This document shows positions 1-9,929 of a DNA stretch of 64,000 nt, in pieces. Where the stretch lies: the NCBI RefSeq assembly GCF_035046485.1, contig NC_085137.1:448128980-448192979 (forward strand), given 5' to 3'. Source of the DNA: Aedes albopictus (Eukaryota > Arthropoda > Insecta > Diptera > Culicidae). Position numbers and translations under genes: made by a program. The stretch's first letter is position 1. Each line of letters starts with the position of its first letter. Under the pieces are notes generated by a model that saw nothing but the letters and a program-made list of their open reading frames with translations, was not told the DNA's origin and searched no databases.

Positions 1-939
1 TTGCGACTGCTGAGGAATGGGAAAGGATGGTTAGTTTTGGACACCTATGAAAAATGTAGACAACTCTACGATCTCTCAGGCCTAGGTGTCACGGGAATTT
101 GGGTGTTGTTAGTGGAAGGGTAAACTCCAAAGGATACGCTTGGTTAACGTTCAGGCACACCATTGTTAGACTGCTTCGAATCAGTTGTCTGCCCAATTCA
201 TCCACGTCATCTTGTTGGCATTTGGTCGAATTACTAGATTCTTCGGTTGATAATCTGAAATATAAAATAATATTAACATCGTACGTCAAATAAGCTACAA
301 ATTAGTGATACGCTCGCCACAGTTACATATTTTAAAAATATTATTTATATCGTACGATACATTTACCTGAATCCTTCTGAAATAAAATGTTAATTAGCAG
401 TACATTGAAACACAAATACTACAAAACACAAAAAAAAGAGCATCAAACTTTGATCTTGGAATATTTAAAAATACGGTAAATATCAAGATCAAAATTTGAT
501 TTGGTAGATCTTACACCGCAACGCACCATTCTAAGGTGATCTACCCACGTTACGGGGTTTTATGCTGTTGAGCACTAAATCCACAGAAATACATAAAAAA
601 AACTCTATAATAACGCTTGGAAAAATTCCGGCTTCATAGGGTTAAAGAAAGTTATCCAAAATTTCTGTTGCCAAAATCGGTAAGAAACTGTAATTCGATT
701 TTGTGTTTTACAACTATTTGCAAATTTTAAACAATCATAACTGGACTACCCTATACTAGCATGTAAACCTCAATTTACGGTCACTTTATTCGCGTCAAAC
801 CCAATTTACGCCCCCTTATTTACGCACTAAATTCCAAATAGCGTCCCCTCAGTTTACGCTCCTTTGGCGTGAATTGGGGTTTTAGGTATTCGGAAAGAAC
901 TGACATATGATATGATAGAAATTTGAAGTTGTTTCTCGA
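1..939. other. unassigned AT-rich DNA with a small hairpin
   Basis: No gene is supported here. The two overlapping short reading frames near 90-290 lie on opposite strands and show no domain. Positions 442-466 and 478-500 are imperfect inverted repeats that would form a short hairpin. Positions 765-880 repeat the word AATTTACGC several times, which looks like decayed repeat DNA. Confidence 0.4.
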
Positions 940-1400
940 ATTTTCCATCTCAAGGAGCACTACCACCGCCAGTGTTACAAAATGTAGTGGTTCCCAATCT
1001 TGGGTGACGGGCCATGCGAACTTCTCATAATCTGGAAGTTCTAGGAAATGGTTAGATTTTTTTTTTCAGATTCTGCGTCTCAAGGAGCATGTACATTACA
1101 TGAATTACTGTGGTGTTGCAAAGCTCATTCGTTCCCAAGCTGGATTCACCGGCCACGCTGATTTCGCAAGAACCAAAAGTCCGAGGAGAAGGCGTGAATG
1201 TTTTCCAGATTTTGCGTCTCGAGGATCACTTATTACAATAAATTAGTGTTCAAAGCTCAATGGCTCCCAGGCTAAGGTCACGGGTCATGATAATTTCTCA
1301 AGAACTAAAGCACTACCACGCATATGGTTGTGTTGTAAAATTCAGTGATTGCTAGTTGATGGGGAAATGCCACGCGGATAGTGTTGGAGGAAGTGCAAGT
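940..1400. repeat. degenerate tandem repeat, about 130-140 bp unit
   Basis: The phrase (GCG)TCTCAAGGAGCA recurs at about 948, 1076 and 1213. Each time it is followed by a copy of a block reading roughly AAAGCTCA..GGTTCCCAAGCT..GGTCACGGGCCATG..TTCTCAAGAACTA. Spacing is about 128 and 138 bases. Copies are well diverged, so this is an old minisatellite-like array. No coding potential is seen. Confidence 0.55.
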
Positions 1401-1520
1401 ATTTTCAGATTGAGTATCTTAACTTACTTACTTTCAGTCTTGAGCATCCATGGTGGTGAAGAGGGCCTAAAGCATCTTAAGGGCACAACCACTAATATAA
1501 TTGATTTGTAAAGCTCAGTG

Positions 1521-1842
1521 TCAATAGTTATGAGCGTTTTTCTTTAATAATCATAGTTTATTCAAAAGGCGGTATCACGGGTTGGGGAAAAGATGCACGG
1601 AGAATGTTGCTACGTCATTCCGTTCAAAAGATATTGATGATTTTCTAAAAAAAAAATGGGCACTTTTCAACTATTTTTTCCTTAAGTTACAGAAATAACA
1701 CCTTTCTATTTTTTTATATGCTTCATAACAATAATTATTCTTTTAAATGCTGGACAAAGATATTTTTATCTTTGCCCCAACCCGTGATATCGCCTTTTGA
1801 AAAAAACTGTGATTTTTAAAGAAAATCGCTCATAACTATTGA
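1521..1842. mobile_element. hairpin MITE with about 74-bp inverted termini
   Basis: Positions 1521-1594 and 1768-1842 are near-perfect reverse complements, sharing the core GGCGRTATCACGGGTTGGGG. They flank about 170 bases of AT-rich DNA with no reading frame. The layout fits a short non-autonomous DNA transposon, but no clear target duplication was found, so the superfamily is open. Confidence 0.6.
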
Positions 1843-2177
1843 ACCAAAAGAGATAGCGATCTTCTCCACGCACGAAACGACGCGTCTTCAAATGCTCTTC
1901 AAAAATTCTTGGGCGTCTTTGATGGGAAACTGAAACTGAAAAAGTTACAGCCAGATAACCGGATTATCTTGAACCACCCTAAGCTGACCCAGAAAAATAT
2001 CTCTAGATTGGTCAATTTTAAAGCTACATACAGATTGTCTTCAGCAAACTTGCAAACAAAAAAGTTTGGTTTCCAATTTCTTTGAAAATATGGACCACCT
2101 TAATTTTTAGGTACTTTGAAAAGCGGGCCTTATTATTAGGAACAACTTTGTAGAAGACCTTCTTCATTTTCTTTATG

Positions 2178-2240
2178 GCTCTACGTCCCCACTGAGACTT
2201 GGCCTGCCTCGCTTCAACTTAGTGTTCATATTTCTGTGAC
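2178..2240. repeat. fragment of the tRNA-SINE tail seen at 45494 and 62664
   Basis: The stretch resembles the conserved block at the low-coordinate end of the SINEs at 45494-45776 and 62664-62943 (cgtaacgtcctcattgggac and what follows). It is diverged and lacks the tRNA-like part. Confidence 0.4.
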
Positions 2241-2241
2241 C

Positions 2242-2718
2242 AATGCTCCGATTGAGCTGAAATTTTTACTGTAACTGGCTAACATCTAATGTTTCAAATC
2301 AACGTTGAGAGAGTTTTTTTTAAATAATGTGTTTATAATTGAAAAAAATACGAATCTTCATTATTTTTTGAAAATTTCGTCAGAATTTAAGGGGATCGTC
2401 CCATACACCCGCTTATATCTATCGACTTCCATTAAACTGACACCAAAAATGTGTTCAGATGATCGGAACATATTATAATCAGCTTTTTATAAACGCAAAA
2501 AGATTGAAAATTTGGTCGACGGTAACGCAAAATATTTCAATTTTAGTAAATTCCATATTTTTTAAAACTGAAGAACTCGACTTTAAGTAAAAACTCAAAA
2601 ACTGTTCTACTTAAAAATTTTTAAAGCACGATTTCGTTATCAGCACGTAATTATGCATCATAAATTTTGGTCGTTGATAGAAGTTCACGACTTTCGTTTT
2701 ATTTTGTAACTTGTGTTA
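2242..2718 (+). repeat. dispersed repeat, second copy at 46554-47022
   Basis: This block and 46554-47022 align over their whole length in the same orientation. Both start with CAATGCTCCGATTGAGCTGAA and end near TTGTAAMTWGTGT. They share landmarks such as TTCAGATGATCG and AAAACTGTTCTACTT. No reading frame or terminal structure was recognised, so the type of repeat is unknown. Confidence 0.6.
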
Positions 2719-2724
2719 TCAGAC

Positions 2725-4376
2725 TACACCATATAAAATATGATTTGCTCCATAAAAATTGAATATGCTCCATAACTTTAAACATCTGCAACACTAATGT
2801 AGTGCAGTGTAAAGCAATTCAGCACTGCCAAATTCAATTAGGACAAAATGCTATATATGGAGAATTTTAAATTTTTCATGGAGCAATTATTTTTTTATAT
2901 GGTTCAGTTTGATAATACTTATGGAGCGTTCATCTATTTTCTATGGTGCAATTTCATTTTTATATGGAGCAATTTCATTTTTATATGGAGCAATTTTCAA
3001 TTTACTATGGGTACAATTTTATTTTTATGGAGCATTTGCATTTTAATATTTTTATTATTATTTATTTATCACCGTCTTGAATTTTAATACAAATTCCCCA
3101 GACTGCATCTTAATATGGAACATTTGTAGTTTATTATGGAACATTTTAGTATTATTTATTGGTACAAAATTGCACTTTTAATGAGAAATTTTAATGTTTT
3201 ACTGGTAGCTTATCTATAAAGTATGGAACGTTTTCAATTATTTATGGGTGAAATTTCACATTTTTATGGAACATACGTTCATTCTTTATGGAGCGCTTTT
3301 TGATTTCCTATGGAGCGTTTCTAGGCTGCCATTCGCCGCATGGCGCATACAATATTTTGGCAAAATCACATATAAGTTTATTGCTCGTTATTTGAGACTT
3401 ATTGATTTTTTTTTGTTCATTGCCTTTTTAATTTTTATTACTTCGATATTTTTATTGTGAATTTTTTAATTTATTATGGAATCGTATTTATTTATGGAAA
3501 AGCCAAAGTTGTTTGGTGGGAAAAATACACTTTTTCATTGCAATTGATGATTTATTCATCGCGGGCTTGGTGGTCTAGTGGCTACCGCTTCTGATTCGTA
3601 TGCAGAAGGTCATGGGTTCAATCCCTGGCCCGTCCTTTTCATCCTACTTTGTATCTTTCTATCCACTTTGTCTCGCTCTCTCTTCTCTACATATACATAC
3701 AACTCATGTATATTCATATGTTCATAGTCATCGCTAGAACCAGAAACGAATTGAAAAAAGTCGTTTCCCTCCCTTCCAACTTCCACTCACAGCACAGTGT
3801 ATATATAACGCCTATAAGTTATGCAACCAAAAGCGTGCTGTGCCGCTTGACCTTATTCACCTTATTCACCACACCAATCTATCACGAACACTATAAATAA
3901 CCCTATCCATGGATCGCATCACCGACCCAACGGTGACTCCCAGATCTCCCATCCTTTCCGTCTAACAAATACCCCAGTCCGTGCTGGTTGTGGGGACGCA
4001 GAGTGCTCTCGGTCTCTAGTAGCAACAACCAGTACACTCTAACATTCCTTTCCCTTCCCAGCTGACTATAAGGACTTGGCCGGCGCCGTTATTGATCAAA
4101 TATGCATGAGCTGCTAAAATTGCACTTTGAGAATAAGTGGAATGTCCCAGCCCCTTATTCAGTTGGATCTCAGTGCAACTGGTACCAGTTCAGATCAATC
4201 ACGGAGTAGCAACCATTGACATGTATAGTCAGAATTGATCGCAATTGATGATTTATTCATCGCATTTTAGCCGCTTTTTATTGCTCAAAAATCAATTATT
4301 TATGGAAAATTTTGATTTATTTATGCATTTTTTGAAATTTGTTTATGGAACTTTTGTTATCTATTACTGATTACAC
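2725..4376. repeat. AT-rich degenerate array of TATGGARCAWTTT words, split by a SINE
   Basis: About 18 variants of TATGGAGCAATTT or TATGGAACATTT occur between 2839 and 3500, at irregular spacing of about 25-45 bases. Three more follow at 4299-4350, after the inserted SINE. At 2725-2790 the same word occurs in the opposite orientation (GCTCCATAAA). The short reading frames here are products of the repeat and not genes. Confidence 0.6.
3563..4240 (+). mobile_element. tRNA-derived SINE-like element with 23-bp target duplication
   Basis: The element starts with a tRNA-like head. It has a box A-like TGGTCTAGTGG, a possible anticodon arm with an oversized 9-nt loop, a box B GGTTCAATCC and a closing GGCCC. 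It is followed by about 600 bases of unrelated sequence. The 23 bases at 3540-3562 are repeated exactly at 4241-4263, marking both ends of a recent insertion. At 678 bp it is long for a SINE, so it may be a composite. The tRNA head itself is not a functional tRNA gene. Confidence 0.75.
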
Positions 4377-5935
4377 CCCTGTTTCTTTACTGAGACTTCT
4401 GGAATTATTTTACGTCAACGAATCAAATCGTTAATATTTAAGCCATTTCGGACGCTCTGGTCTCAGTGACATTTCCACTTGACATAATTTCCCAACTGTT
4501 ACAGATACTGTTGCTCAGCTGTAGCGCTTTCAGTTAATTTCATTTTTTATTCGTAAAGTTTCCATCAACACATATTCGACCTCCGTATTAGCATTCAACT
4601 GATCTAAAAATGGTCCTTCCAGCATTGAATCAATAACACTGTCACTCATTTCAGATCACTTGAAACTGCTGTGACATTTCGATGACTATGCTCCAGAACC
4701 AGAACTCATTAACGACCGTTCACATGCAATCGGTTTTACACTCTGTTGCATCCATTTCTTTACGTCACAATCCGATGCACCAAATCCTAATTTTCTTCCT
4801 CATTAGTAACAGATACACTAAACCAGCTCAATGTCCATCCGTATCATTTGCCTAATATTGATCGCCCCCATACTCTGTTTTGTCCAAGCTGCTGAAGCAG
4901 CTTACCCATTGACCATGGTTCTTGTACTCTACGTCAGTGCATACCCATATCCGTCTACCTACATACATGAGACACATCCTTTCAACAACGTCGAACTCAA
5001 TTAGCTCTTCTCGGTGGACGAGTGTGCTTTCCTCCGCAGGCAACATCTGGAGTCTGGATGGTCATACATTACAGATGACTATTCAACACACGGATGTCAC
5101 ATTCATGCTTTGAGCTCATCTCATTATGCAGAAGGGGGTACAATCGCTACCGCTGATGGCGGTTGAGCTACTTCTTTACGCAATCTGGCTTCAGTGGAAT
5201 GGTTAGGCCGTACCGTGAATCGGAGGATGAATAAATCATTTCCAAGTAAGAATGAAAAATCTTTTTTTGAAATTTCCCAGCCTGAACCAGTTCCATGACC
5301 ATCCACTAATGACGTGAACATGTGACCACTGCGCCACGGACATAATCCGCATAATCGAATAGATTATAACTTCTCAATAGTGATGAAGTAATACGACATG
5401 CACTACACAAACGACACAGGATATCCCACAATAGATCAAATCTGGCGTTGAATTTGAATAGATCGTATGTTTGCTGTGATTCCGATGTAGATTCGACCCA
5501 TTCAAATCGAACGTCTGAAATATTTGTTGCAGTAGTTTATGTCCCGAACAGAGAAAAGAAAAACAGGGTCAGAACTTGGCGTCTTCGACAAAGTTTTTCA
5601 CAATAACATTTTCTACAACTCTTGTGGAGATGATTGGTGTCTCGGTATCTTGAAAAATTCAAATATTATATTTTCTCTATCACTTTTAGGGGGATTGATC
5701 ATTTTTAAATCAGCAACTGTGCAATATTGTTGTTAGATTGTTGTCGTTCAATATAAGAAATCACAAAAACATCATTCCGTAAAAGCACGGTTTCTCGAAA
5801 GCCGAGGTGTGGCTTCGTCATATCTGCACCTCAATGTTATATATCTAAAATACAGCTTGACTTTCTTACTGGAAAGTAGACATGTTAAGCAAAAAAAACT
5901 CATCTGTTGTAAATCTCTCAAAAAAAAACCCTAAT
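4377..5935. other. unassigned region, one foldback-arm relic
   Basis: No gene is supported. Positions about 5565-5720 resemble the arms of the inverted-repeat element at 14160-14280 and 15900-16050 (for example TTTTAGGGGGATTGATCA), so a decayed copy of that family lies here. The rest shows nothing recognisable. Confidence 0.4.
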
Positions 5936-6059
5936 TAACCCACCTAGCGGTAATGGCGCCTTTCTCGTGCCTTCGAAACCCCATTTCAAAAAATTCAAGT
6001 GATATTTTGATGAATATCGCACTTTCATACGTTTAACATAAATCCATTTCATGGCACCA

Positions 6060-6880
6060 GAAATCATATCGTTAATCTGGCTTTTGATGTTTGAGTCTTA
6101 AACTCTTAAAAAAGCCGCAATCTTGAATTTTGAGCCACTATTTCGGATTTAAGTCCGCCATCTAGGAAATTCTGGTCGTTATTTTTAGACTACCAGATAT
6201 ACCAGATATAAACAGCCGCCATCTTGGTTACTCTGGTAGCTATTTTTGGACTCCGGAAATTCTACCTATACCAAATACATATACTCGAATTGAAAGATTT
6301 ATTAGCCTAAAACACCATTGAACAGCTGCTATCTTGAGTTTTGGGACGCCGTTTTAGATTTTAGATCGCCATATTGGATATTCTAGCCGCCATTTTTGGT
6401 CTCCGGAAATATTATCCATACTATATATAGCGTCTCGCTCCTCCGATGTATGTTAGGGAAGCTTCAGAACCCGACTCCGAATAATCGAGTCCGATCTGTA
6501 TCCATATTGCATCGTTTTAGAGACTAAAACTCCATTAATCAGTCGCCATCTTGGATTTTAGACCGCCATCTTGGATATTGTGGTCGCAATTTTTGGACTT
6601 CGAACATCTTGCTCATACCAAATACACCAATATTGTATGGTTTTAGAGCCTGAAACCCCATTAAACAGCCACCATCTTGAATTTTGGAGCCGCCATATTG
6701 GATTTTAGACCGCCATCTTGGATATTCTGGTGGCCATTTTTGTATTTCAGACATATACCCCGTATCAATTATACCCATATTGCATGGTTTTAGAGCCTAA
6801 AACTCCATCAAACATCCACCATCTTGAATTTTGGAGTCGCCATCTTGAATTTTGGGCCGACATCGTGGAATTTATGGCCT
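6060..6880 (+). repeat. degenerate tandem array of GCCGCCATCTTGG units
   Basis: GCCGCCATCTTGGATTTT-like phrases recur more than ten times. Larger units are defined by AACTCCATTAAACAGCC followed by CCATCTTG, near 6540, 6667 and 6813 (spacing about 127 and 146 bases). At 6436-6500 a fragment carrying AATAATCGAGTCCGA, the terminus of the pogo-like element at 34728-37095, interrupts the array. Reading frames across the array are artefacts. Confidence 0.6.
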
Positions 6881-7181
6881 CCAGTGTAGATTTTCGCACA
6901 AAACTGCTAAACCATGCCAAAGGTTACACAAATCGGCGCAGTTTGATGTGTCGCATGGTGGAGCTTGGTTCAATTTTATATATAGCCAGTTCTACCGGTG
7001 CTGGTCCGGATCACTAAAATGGCCATAACTCCGGAACGCCTTGACCGATCCGGACAATTTTTATTAGCAATCAATGCGGTAAAATTCCGCCTCGATTCGT
7101 GCTAAAATCCGAAAAATCGGCCAATAGGAAGTGCCTTAAAAGTGAGTGACCTTTTTTGTACACAGACATACATACACACTA

Positions 7182-7979
7182 GTGTGGGTCATCGGAACCG
7201 TTTTCTCAGATCAAAGCTTTTTTGGTTCCGTTTCGGGTCCTGAGTATCTGTGCAAAATTTGAGCACGATCGGTTGCGTCTACACTTTGCGCATTGCATAT
7301 GAAATTTGTATGGGATTTTGTATGGGAAAACATACTTTTTTGCATTTTACCCAAGAAACAGAACTAGCTGAATAACAGTTTCTTAAGCTAAAATTTGCTT
7401 AAGAGTGGTTTGTTCCACTCTTATACAGCAAAAATGTTTGTTGGGTAGTCCTAAGTTGAAAAAGTTTGTCTGAAACTTTCTAACCGATACAGTAAAATGA
7501 TAGCCTAGGATGTTCTGAAAAACTTTGTTGAAAACCGCAAAGCGATCCGATGCTTGTGAAAAAAGTTATAAACAACGAACCGCATGCATGTGTTTATGTT
7601 TGAACATGTAAAGGAATAACAATAGCAACAAAATCATGCTGTTTCGCCAAGCAATGTCAACGCTATAACTTTTTCCATACGCATCAGATCACTTCGCGGT
7701 CTTCGGCAAGGTTTTTCAGGACATCCTAGGCTATGTTTTCACTTTATCGGTTACACGGTTTTAGAAAAATTCGAGCTTGTTATGAGAAAAATGCAAAAAA
7801 GTGTGTTTTCCTATGTAAAACCCCATACAAACTTCAAACGCGATGCGCAAAACGTAGACATAACCGATCGTGCCCAAATTTTGCACACTCATTTGGGTCC
7901 TGAAAGGGGATCAAAAAAGCTTTGATCTGATGGGATACCATTGAATTTTTTATTTTTCCATATAAATGATGACCCACTC
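7182..7979. mobile_element. foldback MITE with about 270-bp arms and TA duplication
   Basis: The ends GTGTGGGTCATC and GATGACCCACTC are flanked by TA (7180-7181 and 7980-7981). Arms of several hundred bases are inverted copies of each other; both hold the phrase on rescuing GCAAAGCGATC and AACCGATCGTGC variants. No transposase frame is present. The element at 39283-39985 has similar ends and shared internal phrases. A small insert at 7354-7448 is absent from the opposite arm. Confidence 0.75.
7354..7448. mobile_element. about 95-bp mini-element, second copy at 21647-21731
   Basis: The block runs from ACCCAAGAAACAGAACTAGC to TGTTTGTTGGGT and has short inverted ends (ACCCAAnAAACA). A close relative lies at 21647-21731. 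Here it interrupts only one arm of the surrounding foldback element. Confidence 0.45.
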
Positions 7980-7981
7980 TA

Positions 7982-8840
7982 ATACACACACAAACATTAT
8001 CTCAATTCGTAAAATTGAGTTGATTGGTATATGTGACTTGACCCTCCGAGCCTTCTATCGAAAATTCGTTATTTGAGTAAACATATAGCCTTTCAGTACC
8101 CTTTGTTGTACGAGAAAGGCAAAAACGCAAAATTTGGTTTAACGTCAAATTTTAAAATAATACTGACTGAACCAGGGTTATTCCACAAAAATATTCAACT
8201 AGCCACAACACAACCTTCGAAAATAAAACATTCTTAAAAAGAACTGTTGATTTCCAAAATAGCAGTTTTGAGTAAAACCCTGCAAAAACTTCTTGTTCAG
8301 AAATGTCTGAAACTCTGACTGCTAGATTACCATGTTTTGTAAAAATCATGCAATACACACTTTATTCTGTTCAGTAATACTTGAATATCCCTATCGGGAC
8401 GGAGCACGCAAAGTGAATCTTCCCATACAAAGGTGGGCCTTTGGCTCTCCAGCACGCTTAGAATTTTACACAAAACAACACCTTTATGATTAATTAGAAG
8501 AATTACTCTTTACCATTAGATTTTTAAACGTGTCCACCTAAAAAAATTGAAAATGAAAAAAAAAAACTGCGAAGGATATGTTTTTCCTTTGATGGTTATA
8601 ATTTATTTCAAGAATGAATTGTTTCACTTGTTGAGGTATTCTCATATGAAATGTAATATTTTTTTTAAACAATGGTGTTAATTTCAGCCCTATTTACTGA
8701 ACTCATTTGGAAATTTGTCTCTTAATACGCATTTATAATCCTCAAGCCCCAATAACATCCACAACTACAATGAAAAATGTTCACCTCCACTTAATAATCG
8801 CATTTGACTGATCAAAGCCGGCTTTAAATTTTTCAATTTA
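7982..8840. other. unassigned AT-rich DNA
   Basis: Short reading frames only. No repeat architecture or homology was recognised. Confidence 0.3.
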
Positions 8841-8847
8841 TACTTAC

Positions 8848-9560
8848 CGCCCTGGAGCAATCCAAAGAAGAATAACTGTGTAATCCGAGTTTGTATGCTA
8901 AATGGAGGAGCAGGTGCTCCAGCGGGACTCTTCGATTTATCCCCGAAAGTACACTAAAACAAAGTTATTCTCCACTTCAGAACTCACAAAACCACACACC
9001 ACATTCCCTCAAGTGCATGTGTCGTCAATCCGTTGTAATCGTGAAATCAAAACTCCACTTCATCAACCATTCTCACTAAACGGCAATTTAACTTTGCCAA
9101 CCACCGAAATGCAAATCTCCAACACCCCCAGGCAGCTCGCGCTTAAACACCTGCTGCAATTATAATTTTCCGACCACAAATTTCAACCGCCCGGTTGCAC
9201 GCTACTGCTTTCCAACAAATTCGCGCGGTTTCCACACCGATCCCAAGTGGCAAGTTCTCACTTGAATCCGTCCTCTTGAACAAGCTCAATAACAGATTAA
9301 ATTTGCTATTTTTTAAATTTTGAAACACCACTTGCTTTGCAGCCACTTCGCATTAGCCCCGCCAAAGGACAACACCGGAATCGCGTCCAGATGGATCCGC
9401 ACAGGATGAGAGTTTGATGTATACTGAACGGGTCCTGGTGCGTTACCACGCTATCTATACTGGTACTGACTACGGCGACGACGACGGCGTGTGCACCCCT
9501 AGGTACTGAATGGCAGGATTCGCGCGTGCTATGCTCTGGACTGGATGTGCCGTGCCGTGA
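8848..9560 (-). promoter_or_regulatory. possible promoter and non-coding first exon of a minus-strand gene
   Basis: Unlike its surroundings, this stretch is GC-richer and shows no repeat words. Read on the minus strand it has several TCAGT-type initiator-like words (near 9432, 9470 and 9510). It then runs about 600 bases to a consensus donor, ggcg followed by GTAAGTA, so the exon would end at 8848. No convincing coding frame is present, so it would be a 5' untranslated exon whose gene continues left of the window. Transcription is inferred only from composition and the donor. Confidence 0.3.
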
Positions 9561-9929
9561 TGCTGCCGACTCAGAATGGTGTATTGGAAGCATTGTCACG
9601 GTCTCTGAGGATACGGCGGCTGGCCAGCCAGCTCAGCTGTGTGTTACCAATCATCATCATCGTCATCGACGGGGTGGCTGTCGGTCGTCGTTACCAGCCA
9701 CTGGTGAGCGAGAGAAAGAGAATGCTCCATAATAAGGATTCGTTACCAGGATGCAGTCCCCAAAGTGTGCTGAGGCTGCACTTGCAACTGAGATGAAATG
9801 CCGTTTTTCGGAAATGTAGGGATGAATTGTTTAAAACGAGCGTATTCCACAAAATCTTATCATATTTAGTCTCTCATTTCTGAAATTGATAAACTAATCA
9901 ATTCGACAGCTGCATTGATGTTGGGCGGC

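Noticed and set aside
3563..3640. tRNA gene
   Set aside because: It has tRNA-like boxes, but the anticodon loop is too large and the block is the head of a SINE with a target duplication.
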